A stretch of DNA of 64,000 nt from an uncultured Paracoccaceae bacterium (GCA_947487205.1 CANKVU010000011.1:62001-126000); one strand, 5' to 3'; positions 25,900 to 34,755 are shown, counted from the stretch's first letter. The notes: generated by a model from the letters alone, not told the origin. A program made the numbers and translations.

Positions 25900-27663
25900 C
25901 TAGAGCCCGCGTCCGCCGTCCCGGTCCCGCGCCTCTCGGGCTTCGCGCTCCCGCATCCAGCGCTCCGTCTCGCTTTCCGTCCGGTCCTCTTGTGCAGGGG
26001 CCTCCCGGGCCCCTTCCTGCGCGCGCCGGGTTGGCGCCGGTGCCGTGCGCTGGTCCGGCCAGTCCTGGTTGGCCTCTCCCGTCGGCTCCACTTCGTCGCT
26101 GGTTGCCGCGCGACCCTCTCCCCGGCCTCGGTCGTCCCGAGTCCGGTCGTGCGCGTAGATCCCGCCGATCTCGCCATGCATCTTCGCCAGCGCCGCTTCG
26201 CGCTGAGCAGGCGTTTCCGGCGGCTCGCCGTCTTCGGCCCGCGAGCGCGCCCGCTCGCTCGCCTCGCTCTCGGCGTATCGCCGGGCGAGTCCGACGGAAG
26301 GCGCCCCGCCGGCATACCGCTCGACCGTCGCATCCGCGTCGACCCCGTACCGGGCCGCGACGAGACGAACCTGGGCCTCCGTATCGGCCCTGATCGCCCC
26401 GGCCGATGGGTCAGCCTCGGCAGATGCGGCGAGCCCCCGGTAGCGCCCGCTCGGGTCGGGCTCCCGGTAGTCACTCAGATCGGTTCGTCCCAAGCCCATC
26501 GCCGGGGCCGACTGCGCCTTCAGCTCCGCGATCCGTCGCTCGACCCGGACCCGCTCGGCGCCCGGCTCCAGCTGCGCCGCCGTGCGGTCCAGCATCTCGA
26601 AATTGGCGCGGACCTCTCCGCGCGTCTCGTCGAGCCCCTGGCTCATCCCCTGCATCTCCTGTCCTGCGGCTGGTTTCTCGTAGCTCTGTTCGCACAGGAC
26701 CTTCCCCCGGGCCATGTCGTCCGAGACCCGGCGCAGGAGCGCGGCCTGGTCGGGGGCGTCGCGCTCGACCAGGCGGGCCTCGTGCGCGAAGCGGCGCGCG
26801 TGATGGATCAGCGCTGCCGCTGCGAGGATCGCGCTCTGCCGGGTATGGGCGGGCGCCGCGGCCGCGCGTCCCTCGTCCCGCGCCCGGCGATACTCCGCGT
26901 CCGGCACGGGGCGGTCGTGGAGCGCCCGCTCGTAGCGGTTGGTCGCCTCGAGCTCGATCCCCTCGCGCGCGGCGACGTGGACCAGCGTGGAACGCATGGC
27001 GTCGTAGTTCAGGTCGCTCCGCCGCGAGACTTTCAGCCAGGCCCCGTGATCCAACCCGCGCCGATGGACCACCACATGCATGTGCGGGTGATCGCGATCG
27101 GTGTGGAAGGCGGTGTAGTAGTCGAAGGCGTCGCCCCCGTAGTCCCCGGAGCCGAACAGTTCCTCGGCCCAGGCGCGCCCGGCGCGCTCGGCCGCCGCGT
27201 GGCCCGCTTCCTGCGGGAAGCTGACGATGAAATGCGAGGTCCGGTCCGCCTTCCCGGACCCCTCTGGCGGCATCTGCCAGCCGGCCTCGAGCGCCGCGCG
27301 CTCGTCGGCGTCGATCTCCACGCCCATGTAGCGCTCGGACCGATGCAGCGGCTGCGCGCCGTCGCGCGAGAGATAGGCCATCTGCGCCTTCAGACCGCGC
27401 AGGTCGGAGGCGCCGCCCTTGCGGACCATCTTCACCACCGCTTGCGGGCGAGACCCGGGCCGGAGCGCCCCGCCCAGGCTGCTCGCGGAGCGCCGTGACA
27501 CGTCCTCCCGGTGCTTCGCGGCAAGCCCGCCAGGGACAGTCCTCGGCTTGCGCGCCTGGTCGAAGCCGACCACGGCCCAGTCCTCGCCCATGACGGCCTC
27601 GAGTGCCGAGACGGTCTCCGGCGCGTTGCGGCCCCGCTCGAGAAGATCCGGGACGGCGCTCAT
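25900..27663 (-). CDS. virD2: VirD2-type conjugative relaxase
   Basis: The 587-residue relaxase carries motif I as MAYLSRDG with the candidate nucleophile Tyr97, followed by HRSERYMG as in Agrobacterium VirD2. The metal-binding motif III HTDRDHPHMHVVVH lies at residues 187-200. It would nick oriT and stay bound to the 5' end of the transferred strand. The C-terminal half is charged and helical. The start overlaps the stop of the small upstream relaxosome gene (ATGA), and virD4 follows, so 28136 down to 23571 is one operon. Confidence 0.93.
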   Translation of the reverse strand: MSAVPDLLERGRNAPETVSALEAVMGEDWAVVGFDQARKPRTVPGGLAAKHREDVSRRSASSLGGALRPGSRPQAVVKMVRKGGASDLRGLKAQMAYLSRDGAQPLHRSERYMGVEIDADERAALEAGWQMPPEGSGKADRTSHFIVSFPQEAGHAAAERAGRAWAEELFGSGDYGGDAFDYYTAFHTDRDHPHMHVVVHRRGLDHGAWLKVSRRSDLNYDAMRSTLVHVAAREGIELEATNRYERALHDRPVPDAEYRRARDEGRAAAAPAHTRQSAILAAAALIHHARRFAHEARLVERDAPDQAALLRRVSDDMARGKVLCEQSYEKPAAGQEMQGMSQGLDETRGEVRANFEMLDRTAAQLEPGAERVRVERRIAELKAQSAPAMGLGRTDLSDYREPDPSGRYRGLAASAEADPSAGAIRADTEAQVRLVAARYGVDADATVERYAGGAPSVGLARRYAESEASERARSRAEDGEPPETPAQREAALAKMHGEIGGIYAHDRTRDDRGRGEGRAATSDEVEPTGEANQDWPDQRTAPAPTRRAQEGAREAPAQEDRTESETERWMREREAREARDRDGGRGL

Positions 27664-28136
27664 TCTCCGGCGGCCTTCTCCAGCCGGGCCAGGCCGTCCT
27701 CGCGGCGGGCCGCGAGACTGAGGATGCGCTGCATCTGCGCCTCGACGCGGCTCAGCTCCTTCCCGAGCGCGCGGCGCTCTTCCAGGAAGGCGATGTAATC
27801 GGGATCCCGGGTCCGGTTCGCCGCACGGGCGATCTGGTTCACGTTCCGGGCGATGCCGCCGATCTGCCGCGTGGCCTCGCGCAGCTCCGCGGTGACCGCA
27901 TCATCCACCTCCACGAACCCGGCGATCCGCCGCATCGCGATCCGGAGCGCCTGGCTGCGCGTCATGTCGAGGGCCGCGATCCGTTCATCGAACTCCGCGA
28001 CTTCGGCTTCCGTGGCCCGGATCGAGAAGACCTTGTCGGCCCGCTTGCGGCTCCCGGATGCCTCGGGATCGACCCAGTCGCCGGCCTTCATCCGGCGGCG
28101 CGCCCAATCCGGCGGGCCGGTGTCCTGCGGTGCCAT
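27660..28136 (-). CDS. MobC/VirD1-like relaxosome accessory protein
   Basis: The 158-residue protein resembles MobC-type relaxosome proteins: a ribbon-helix-helix-like part (VFSIRATEAEVAEFDERIAA, SQALRIAMRRIAGF) and the hallmark IARNVNQIARAANR. Such proteins bind near oriT and help the relaxase open the nick region. It is the first gene of the minus-strand transfer operon, starting about 37 bases from the oriT inverted repeat and four bases overlapped with the relaxase gene. Confidence 0.85.
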   Translation of the reverse strand: MAPQDTGPPDWARRRMKAGDWVDPEASGSRKRADKVFSIRATEAEVAEFDERIAALDMTRSQALRIAMRRIAGFVEVDDAVTAELREATRQIGGIARNVNQIARAANRTRDPDYIAFLEERRALGKELSRVEAQMQRILSLAARREDGLARLEKAAGE

Positions 28137-28172
28137 GTCGGGGATCTCCGGCTCGGGGCGGTCTTACTTATG

Positions 28173-28203
28173 GTTGTGTGTTACACAACTATATTTCCTG
28201 CCA
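28173..28203 (+). other. Predicted oriT nick region, T-DNA border-like
   Basis: An inverted repeat GTTGTGT / ACACAAC (28173-28179, 28183-28189, 3-base loop) is followed by ATATTTCCTG|CCA. Bases 28180-28203 match 20 of 24 positions of the Agrobacterium T-DNA border consensus as I recall it (ending TATATCCTGCCA). The nick is predicted between 28200 and 28201 by analogy with IncP and Ti sites. The site lies between the MobC-like gene and the virC1-like gene, the expected place. With this orientation the plus strand from 28201 rightward enters the recipient first. Confidence 0.8.
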
Positions 28204-28809
28204 AGGAACAACCACCCACCGCGTCTTTTTGCGTCTGCAGCATGGACCCATTTGCACCGGCACAAGAGGCCGCGCGGCATGGCGGAACCGTGTTGTCGGT
28301 CAGCAGGGCGGTGGCCCCTGAGGGCCGCTCTGCGGGGCCGTGAGAGGGCGATCGGGCCATCGCGGCACCGCGGGCCGCTCCGGGAAGGGAAAGGCCGGGA
28401 GCGAGCCATTCACGGGGATTTCTTGCTGCGCCTGCTCCATCTGCGTCGGTTGCTCCCTCTGCTAGACCTGAGCCCCGCGCTCGCAATGGTGGCACCGCGC
28501 CTTGTGCGCCGCGCGGTCTTTCTGCGCCGCCGGCTCCATCTGGTAATCATGCTCCACCTGCGCTCAGCGTTGCTGCTGCGCCTTGCGCGCCCCGTGCACT
28601 CCCAGGTCCTGATGCGCGTCCTGCTGCCCTTGATGCCCCTGCGCTCTCTGCGCCACAGGGTGCCTGCGCGCCCCGTGGTCCTGCCGCGCCGGAGACTCTA
28701 GGGCCCGCAGGAGGTCTCGACGCGGGGCATCAGGAACGGGATCTCCGGTCGCCACCCTGCTGGCCGCAGGGCGGGGCACGAGAGGCACCCAGAGGCGAAA
28801 GGGCCATCG
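28204..28809. other. oriT-flanking region without a supported gene
   Basis: A stretch rich in short repeats of CTGCGCC-like sequence runs from about 28420 to 28690. It gives long but compositionally odd open frames (Leu/Arg-rich on plus, Gln/Ala-rich on minus), which I do not accept as genes. The leader of the next gene contains CACCCAGAGGCGAA (28787), which recurs at about 41147. Confidence 0.5.
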
Positions 28810-29553
28810 ATGAAAACGATCACCTTCATGTCGTTCAAGGGCGGGGCCGGGAAATCGACCTCGCTCTATCTCCTGGTCGCGGCCCTGAACGAACGCGGCA
28901 AGCGCGTTGCCGTGATCAACGCCGACCGCAACAACGTGCTGCATGAATGGCGGGACTACGGGCGCGGCTGCGGCACCTGGGACGAGACCATCAAGGTCTC
29001 AAATGCCGTCGACGACGAGGACCTATCGAAGGCAGCCGAAGAAGCCGAAAGCTTCGGGGCCGACTACCTCGTCATCGACACGGCCGGCGGCGGCTCGGAC
29101 ATCAACGATGCCATTCTCTACAACTCGGACATGGTGGTCATCCCGTGCGATCTCGGCCAGCAGGAACTCGACCAGACCCTGCAGACGTTGCAGTACGTCC
29201 AGCAATACCTGGCCGAGACGGGCGGCAACGCCCTCTCGGGCTTCCTGTTGAACCGCGTGCCCCTGTCCAACGACAGGTTCTCGGTCGACGAGGCCGAGTG
29301 CTGGGACGTCGTGAAATCGCTGCCGATCTTCGGGACACGGATCCCGGACGACAAGAGGATCAAGGGGCAAAAGACGAGGGGCCTGATGAACCTCTTCCGG
29401 GATCAACTCGAATCCGCCAAGGCCTCCCGGTTCCGGGCGCCGCATTACACGCGGCTTCTCAGGATCGGCCATGACCTCGTCGACGAGATCGACGCGGCCT
29501 TCGGGGAAATGGAGACCGGTCTCGGTCGCGAGGTGGAACGCGATGCCGTTTAA
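28810..29553 (+). CDS. VirC1-like ParA-family ATPase
   Basis: The 247-residue protein has the deviant Walker A KGGAGKS at residues 10-16 and a Walker B LVIDTAGGG, as in ParA/MinD ATPases. Its place next to a border-like oriT argues for the VirC1 subgroup, which in Agrobacterium binds beside the border and stimulates relaxosome assembly. It is unlikely to be the partition ParA, since a full parAB pair is encoded at 16.1-18.6 kb. It overlaps the next gene by 11 bases. It would be the first gene to enter a recipient. Confidence 0.82.
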   Translation: MKTITFMSFKGGAGKSTSLYLLVAALNERGKRVAVINADRNNVLHEWRDYGRGCGTWDETIKVSNAVDDEDLSKAAEEAESFGADYLVIDTAGGGSDINDAILYNSDMVVIPCDLGQQELDQTLQTLQYVQQYLAETGGNALSGFLLNRVPLSNDRFSVDEAECWDVVKSLPIFGTRIPDDKRIKGQKTRGLMNLFRDQLESAKASRFRAPHYTRLLRIGHDLVDEIDAAFGEMETGLGREVERDAV

Positions 29554-30313
29554 GAAACCCCCGAAAGGCCCCGACCACCTGACGCGGCGGTTCGGCGCCT
29601 CTGCCAAAGACCGTGAGGGTCGCGAGCGCCAAGCGGGAACGTTGATGGCGGAGGGCGAGAAAGCCGCGCAACCGGCAGAGGGCGCCGCGGAACCGACACC
29701 TGCTGCGAACGCACGCGATACCGCGGGGTCGCTGGGCCGGCAAAGACCTGTGGTGTCGAACGCGGAACCTGTCGACGCGTCTTCCCGCACGGTTTCGTCC
29801 ACCGCACCGGTACGGAAAGCTACGTTGGATCATTCGACGCGCGAGCGGACCTCCACGCGGATTGAGGACAGACTAGAACCGATCCCACATGGGCCGGAGC
29901 CGCGCAGGAATGACCCCAGTCCATCTCGAGGGCCTCGAAGCCAAGCGTCTTCTGCGACCAGGGTGGTCGCCAACGGCACCGTCGAGATCACGGGGTATGT
30001 CTACGCTCCGCTGGCGGGCGCGGCGGGCGCGTATGACCAGCTCGTCAGCGCGTACGGGGAAAAGGATGCGCTGCGTTTCGCCTTGAATACCGGTCTCGAA
30101 GACCTTGACCGGACGTTGTCTGCCGGCGCGCCGATCGAACCGATGGAGGGCTATGCCACCAGGAGGGATCGGATCCGGGTCAAGCGCCGGCTGTCGGCAG
30201 ATGCCGCGGACCGGGCCTTGCAGCATATCGATCCGTTCGGGATGCTTTCGCAGTATCCATTCGGCACGCGTCTGTGGAAGGCAGCGCTCGGTCTCTTTCT
30301 GGCCAGGGGCTGA
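29543..30313 (+). CDS. Unknown protein paired with VirC1-like ATPase
   Basis: The 256-residue protein has a disordered, charged N-terminal 145 residues and a compact C-terminal 110 residues (GTVEITGYVYAPL, DALRFALNTGLEDLDRTL, RIRVKRRLSADAADRALQHI). I do not recognise a family. Position after the virC1-like gene, overlapping it, is that of Agrobacterium virC2, whose product is a DNA-binding partner. Size and layout (disordered start, folded end) are compatible, but no virC2 motif was confirmed. The ATG at 29543 lies within the upstream gene; the longer frame from 29471 is not needed. Confidence 0.7.
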   Translation: MPFKKPPKGPDHLTRRFGASAKDREGRERQAGTLMAEGEKAAQPAEGAAEPTPAANARDTAGSLGRQRPVVSNAEPVDASSRTVSSTAPVRKATLDHSTRERTSTRIEDRLEPIPHGPEPRRNDPSPSRGPRSQASSATRVVANGTVEITGYVYAPLAGAAGAYDQLVSAYGEKDALRFALNTGLEDLDRTLSAGAPIEPMEGYATRRDRIRVKRRLSADAADRALQHIDPFGMLSQYPFGTRLWKAALGLFLARG

Positions 30314-30884
30314 CCCGCCGGCTCCGGCCACCGCTATATCTCCGCACATTCTGACGGACAGTAGGCCGCGTCCGACCCGGGAGCATGCTTAGAAAGGGAC
30401 AACGCGCAGACAGGCCCGATACCGGTTCCGGCGATCCCGAGCGCCCGGCCTGGACGGGGTTCGCCGGCCAGCGAGAGGTGCCCACATGGTCATCCTTCAA
30501 ATGGCCGCAACCGCCTATTGCCTCGCGGTGGTCAGCGCGACCTGGTGCATCCGGCGGTCGCGGATGGCAGCCCCGGCCTGGCCGGCGGCGCAGGGCACGA
30601 TCCCATTGACCGGTCCGGCGCGCCGTTATTAACGGGTGTCGTGCGCACGAATGCCGGTTCAGCTTCACCGCGCACAGGCCCTGCCGTGGTTGCGCGGCGG
30701 GGCCTCTCCTGAATTTCGCCATGGGTCGCAACGGATCCTTAATCGACGCCGTGCTTCCTGGAGCCTGCTCTGAGTTCTCTGGCTCCGGACCAGCGCACCG
30801 GCCCCGTCGCGACAACGCAGCGGGGCCTACCCACGGGTAGACCCTGCAAAAGGCAGGGTCGGACAGGGCCGCGAGGCAAAGGCT
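30314..30884. other. Intergenic, nothing recognised
   Basis: There is no supported gene. The stretch separates the plus-strand virC pair from the first minus-strand block of small genes, so it must hold the ends of both transcripts. I could not assign a clear terminator. Confidence 0.4.
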
Positions 30885-31415
30885 CTACCGCGATCCCGCT
30901 CTGGGCCGCGAGATGACGCCTTCACCCTCGATCGCGTGGGTCCAGCCCTCGGTGATGCGGGTGAGCCGTGTGCCGTCGCCGGAGACGTTGATCTGGGTCT
31001 CGGGACCGAGCCGGGTGAACGACCCGTCCGCCTCGATCCTGGTCGTGTCCGTGGCGCCGTCGAGCTGGCGCCGCACGGATCCGTCGGCTCCGACCAGCAC
31101 CCAGGCGCCCGCGACGCGCACGCGAACCTCGTGGTGGTCCGCGACGATGCCGGTCCAGCCCACCGCCGCGTCGGGGTCTCGGCGCAGCACGAGCTTGTCG
31201 GGGTGCATCTTGATCTGGACGTCACACGCGTCTCCGTCGCCCCGGACATTGATGAAGGCCTCCTTGTCCTCCGGGTCGTCGGGCAGGCGCGCGGTCGCAT
31301 CGTTCGGCCGCCACATGACGGGCTCGTTGCGCCGCGCCCCCTCCTTGGTCTTGTGGAACGCGAGGAGCAGCTGGGCGGAGCGCCAGAGGGACTTGACCGG
31401 GGCAGGGGCGTTCAC
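30885..31415 (-). CDS. Conserved-looking hypothetical protein, 176 aa
   Basis: I do not recognise it. The 176-residue protein has no signal peptide or membrane segment. Its second half consists of short repeated beta-like motifs of the form VRVAGAWVLVGADGSVRRQ, IEADGSFTRLGPET, INVSGDGTRL, suggesting a small all-beta fold. The GTG start at 31415 is supported by AGGAGG five bases upstream. The 61-residue gene upstream overlaps it by four bases, so the two are co-transcribed. It lies in the leading region, minus strand. Confidence 0.7.
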   Translation of the reverse strand: MNAPAPVKSLWRSAQLLLAFHKTKEGARRNEPVMWRPNDATARLPDDPEDKEAFINVRGDGDACDVQIKMHPDKLVLRRDPDAAVGWTGIVADHHEVRVRVAGAWVLVGADGSVRRQLDGATDTTRIEADGSFTRLGPETQINVSGDGTRLTRITEGWTHAIEGEGVISRPRAGSR

Positions 31416-31597
31416 GGCGCCCTCCTATCGCGGATCCGGCCAGCGGTCCGCATCATGTCGGCGATGGTGATCTCGGGGCCGCGGCTCAGGAGGCTCCCGG
31501 CGAAGCGGATCGTCACCGTCCCGTCGCCGTGACGTTCGATCAGCTCGCCCCGGATCGTTCCACCGATGGACTCGCTATGGATGGCTGCTGTGTTCAT
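31412..31597 (-). CDS. Small hypothetical protein, 61 aa
   Basis: This 61-residue gene ends in GTGA, overlapping the start of the next gene. The protein alternates polar and hydrophobic residues (GGTIRGELIERHGDGTVTIRF), likely beta-rich. No family is recognised. The ATG at 31597 is the first start in frame that does not run into upstream non-coding sequence; the much longer open frame to 32839 crosses another gene and is rejected. Confidence 0.6.
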   Translation of the reverse strand: MNTAAIHSESIGGTIRGELIERHGDGTVTIRFAGSLLSRGPEITIADMMRTAGRIRDRRAP

Positions 31598-31725
31598 GGA
31601 AGGGCCTCGGGAAGTTCGTGTGGATCCGATCGCCTTGCAGGCAGTGGCGACACGAGCCGATTCTATCAGGGCGGGATCCGCGCCACCAACGAAACAAGGG
31701 GGATCGGCGGGTTTCGGGGACCCGT

Positions 31726-32079
31726 TTACGGGAGCGTGGCATCGCTGCCCCGGTCGCGCATCCGGGCGCGGCGGCGCAAGGCGCGACCGCTCGGTTCCTC
31801 TGTCACGATCACGGCGGCGTCGACCAGGAAAGCGTCCGAGAGGGGACCGACCCGCCCTGTGGCGAGGTCGCGGACCTGGGCAAGATGCCCGCCGGCAATG
31901 CGCTTCGTCACGACCCGGCCGCGTTCTACGGTGGCATACTCGCGCGGCAGCCACGCCTCGACGCGGATCTTCCGGCCCCGGACCAGGGCGATGGTGCCGA
32001 CCGGCACGGTGCCAACATCGCGGATGCGGCCCGCGAGTTCGACGCGGCGGTGACGCTGGGCGTGGTACTGGCGGATCAT
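31726..32079 (-). CDS. Hypothetical protein, 117 aa
   Basis: The protein has 117 residues, mostly beta-type with strongly basic ends (GTVPVGTIALVRGRKIRVEAWLP, HLAQVRDLATGRVGPLSDAFLVDAAVIV). No family is recognised. Its ATG overlaps a TGA belonging to the upstream small gene in another frame (ATGA), which is why I separate the two even though an open frame runs through both. Basic character would suit nucleic acid binding, but that is only a guess. Confidence 0.65.
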   Translation of the reverse strand: MIRQYHAQRHRRVELAGRIRDVGTVPVGTIALVRGRKIRVEAWLPREYATVERGRVVTKRIAGGHLAQVRDLATGRVGPLSDAFLVDAAVIVTEEPSGRALRRRARMRDRGSDATLP

Positions 32080-32352
32080 TGGCCGATCTCCTCGAACAGG
32101 GCGGCGACCCGCTCCTCGAGCGCCGCGTCCTCGGTAACGTCCCGCCACGCGGTACTCGGAGACGGCGTTGATCCGTTCGCAGAGCGCGTCGATCCGGTCG
32201 GCGTCGATCCGCTCGAAATCGCCCTCCTCGGTCGCGATCTCCTCGATGGCCTCCGGCAGGGCAGGGGTCTCCTGGAGGAGGGGCAGGGCGGCGAGGATGG
32301 TCGCCAGCTCGTAGCGGTCGATGTCGGCGATGGCGGTGCAGTGCAGGGGCAT
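32076..32352 (-). pseudogene. Small acidic gene with apparent frameshift
   Basis: The N-terminus MPLHCTAIADIDRYELATIL and the acidic helical stretch to ERINAVSEY are read in one frame. Near 32145 the better coding continuation jumps frame to AWRDVTEDAALEERVAALFEEIG, ending in a TGA that overlaps the next ATG. Without the shift the reading becomes an arginine/glycine run that fuses into the next gene. So a single-base change has probably broken this roughly 91-residue gene, or there is a sequencing error. Confidence 0.6.
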
Positions 32353-33557
32353 GACGGTCTCCGTTGGTGTCCCGGTCTCTCGATCCGGCAAGGGTCGCCC
32401 CACGCGAAGCCGTCTTTCCTCTCTCTACCCGGTCCGAAGGACCGTCTCGGGTCGGAGCTGTCCCCATGGGTCGAGGCGGACGCGCCATCATCCAGCGAAG
32501 GGAGACGAGGCCATTGTGGTCAGGTCCGGCCCCCGCGCCAGCGACCGTCACCCGAAGGGCCGAGAGCGGGCGGTCCGACCGACCATGCGGCCGTGGCGGG
32601 ATGTGGCTCCGGAGGAGACGGATCCCGCCACGGTTGGCCGCCGGGAGGGCAGGGCGTTCGGGCTCGGGGAGGCCCGCCGGAAGTGGGCCGAGTAGGGCGC
32701 GGTCCCGTCCGGCGCCCGCCGGGCGGGAGGTGCCATGATGCTTCTCCTTGTTCCCCGCCCCGATCCGGTTCTCCACAGGCCCTCGCTCGATACCTTTGGT
32801 CTCGCTCGGGCCTGCTTCGCTCCGTGCCTCAGCTCCCAAGGTCGCTCCGGCCCGGAGTGGATAACCGGCTCGGGCCTACCGGATCGCAATCGGCGGCGGA
32901 GTGACAGACCGGAGCCGTCGCGGCCGCTTCGGCTGCGGGTCGTGCGCGCGACGCCGCGCGACTGCGCGACGGGGCACCAGCCCCGTTCCCCACCCGACCC
33001 GCGAAGCCGAGGATGGGGGCGAGGGTCGCCACCTGGGGGCGGCGATCGGCGGCGTGGCACGGTCGCCTGTAGGCATGATGTTTCACGCGGCCCTCCGATC
33101 CGCCGCAGGCGGGGCGGAGGTTAACAGCCGCGTTCGATCTTGTTCATTCGGGCGGGACGACGAGGCCGCGCCGCAAGTGGCGCTTAGCCCCAGCCGCAGC
33201 GCTTGACGGCACGGGTACGTCCGACGCACTTTGGCCGCCACGGGCTCGGGAGGAGGTCGGACGGCGACCCCGGGAGGAGTGGGGCCGCCGTCCTGATCCG
33301 GGCTCGGGAGGAGGTGAGCCTGATCGCCTCACGGCGAATTGCCGTGCGTAGTCGCATTTTGCCAAACATGCGTGCGCTGCTGTCCGGGCCTGATACGTTC
33401 TTCAGCCACGCTTGTGTTATCGCACGTACCGCGGGTGCGGCCCCGCGCGGGCAGCGCCACGTCCTGTTGAGGCGGGGGCGCCAGTCCCCGCTTCGCCAGG
33501 ACTACGTCACCGGCTCGCCACACCAGGGCGACGGCTCCGACCTGGGCGCGGCGCGCA
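32353..33557. other. 1.2 kb without a supported gene
   Basis: There is no gene I can support on either strand. The 16-base repeat GGGCTCGGGAGGAGGT occurs at 33242 and again at 33300. The minus-strand leader at 32353-32430 resembles other leaders in the leading region (GCGAAGCCGTCTTTCC; compare 41157). The rest looks like degenerate high-GC sequence. Confidence 0.45.
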
Positions 33558-33585
33558 CGAAAAAGGGCGACCTTCGCGGGCCGCC
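33558..33585 (-). terminator. Rho-independent terminator after DUF2493 gene
   Basis: Read on the minus strand, GGGCGGCC and GGTCGCCC form a GC-rich stem with a loop of about six bases, followed by a run of T. It lies about 28 bases past the stop at 33613. Confidence 0.8.
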
Positions 33586-33612
33586 CTGTCTCGGGGTTTT
33601 ATGGGGTGCGGG

Positions 33613-34506
33613 TCAGGCGGCCCGCTGCGCCTCCGGCTTCGGGACGCGGGCGACGTGCAATCCCTTGCCCTCGGCCTTCTCGGCCAAGTTGAGGCCGATC
33701 CCGCCGCCGCCGAAGAGGATCACGCCGGCAATCCGGGCGGTCAGCATCTCGTCATTGGCACGGAACGGGGCGGCCTTGTTGAACGCAGGCCAGTTCGGGC
33801 GGAACAGGACTTGCGGCACCTTGCGCGATTTCGCCCATGCGGCGGCGATGCGCTCGGCCCCGCGCGATCCCTTATGGCAAAGCACCATGTCGGGGACGCG
33901 CTCGCGGGCCACGTCCAGCCGCCGCCAGATTGCGGCGGTGTCGATCCAGTTGGCATCCCCCGCCACGGCGATCTTCGTTCCCGTGACCTTGTTGCGCTCG
34001 GCGTCGGCCCGGTCGGCGGCGTCCAGCAGCTTTTTCGCCTCAAAGACTGCGCCGGTCTCCATCGCGCGGCGCGTGGTCCGGTCGCCGGTAACGGGGGTGT
34101 AATGCTCGCCCGTCTCGCTCTCGTAAAGCTGCGCGGCTTCCTCGGCCATGAGTTTCAGCGCGTCGGCCTTCTCTTGCAGGATCGTGAACAGCCGGGTCGT
34201 CTCGTCCAGCTCCTGCTCTGCAATCTCGCTGCCGTCCTGCGATCCGATCAGCGAACGGGCCTTCACCTTCTGACGGTCGGCGGCTTGGTCCAGCGCCACG
34301 GCGCGGCGCTGCAACATGGTCGCGAAGGCATAGGCGAGGGGTTCCACCTCGGAGCCGAGCCCGGTGCCCTGAAGGGTGCCGATCAATGCCTCGAACGCTT
34401 CGCCCACGGCGCGGCCCTGCAACTCGTCGTCGTTCGGGAGGGGCAGGTCGTCGCTGCCGTTCTCGGTGAGGCCGAACAATTCGATTTCGTCGTAGGTCGT
34501 GAGCAT
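33613..34506 (-). CDS. DUF2493 (SLOG-like) domain protein
   Basis: The protein has 297 residues. The C-terminal third matches DUF2493: TKIAVAGDANWID, then PDMVLCHKGSRGAERIAAAWAKSR and NWPAFNKAAPFRANDEML. This Rossmann-like SLOG fold is thought to bind a nucleotide ligand. The N-terminal 190 residues are helical and acidic. I chose the ATG at 34506, with AAGGA nine bases upstream, over the one at 34536. The gene sits alone, downstream of an AT-rich zone of inverted repeats and followed by a clear terminator. It is common on plasmids; the role is unknown. Confidence 0.8.
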   Translation of the reverse strand: MLTTYDEIELFGLTENGSDDLPLPNDDELQGRAVGEAFEALIGTLQGTGLGSEVEPLAYAFATMLQRRAVALDQAADRQKVKARSLIGSQDGSEIAEQELDETTRLFTILQEKADALKLMAEEAAQLYESETGEHYTPVTGDRTTRRAMETGAVFEAKKLLDAADRADAERNKVTGTKIAVAGDANWIDTAAIWRRLDVARERVPDMVLCHKGSRGAERIAAAWAKSRKVPQVLFRPNWPAFNKAAPFRANDEMLTARIAGVILFGGGGIGLNLAEKAEGKGLHVARVPKPEAQRAA

Positions 34507-34626
34507 CGGGGTCGTTCCTTGATGTGCGCCGGACATTTCCGGCTTTGGAGGGGAGCGCCATTCGCTTTCCCTGCATCCTTTTTACTAATTAAATCGGACC
34601 CAAGCTAATGATTTTTCAGTGTTTTC

Positions 34627-34755
34627 AGCGGATTGTTCTCTTGCGAAGATTTCCCCAATCCGCTTGTTTTGAGTCCTGTTGCTGGCGCACATCCCGAATT
34701 GATTGCAAATCAATTCGGAATAAGAACAACGGCGCTTTAGCGCCTCCTTATTCTT
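34627..34755. repeat. Cluster of three hairpins in an AT-rich island
   Basis: Three inverted repeats follow in close order. AGCGGATTG / CAATCCGCT (34627-34635, 34656-34664) comes first. CCGAATTGATT / AATCAATTCGG (34694-34704, 34708-34718, 3-base loop) is next. Last is AATAAG...GGCGC TTTA GCGCC...CTTATT (about 34718-34751). The surrounding 34570-34760 is far more AT-rich than the rest of the plasmid. It could be a terminator, a single-strand origin or promoter, or an operator for the DUF2493 gene. No gene was found between 34507 and 35444. Confidence 0.7.

Noticed and set aside
25861-27498. 545-codon plus-strand open frame over the relaxase gene
   Set aside because: It is antisense to the VirD2-type gene, whose motifs are clear, and its composition is Arg/Pro-rich.
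27853-28701. 282-codon plus-strand open frame through oriT
   Set aside because: It crosses the MobC-like gene and the oriT hairpin and is mostly Leu/Arg repeats.
28810-29553. Second partition ParA
   Set aside because: No parB partner; a complete parAB operon exists at 16-18.6 kb, and the position beside oriT fits a VirC1-like role better.
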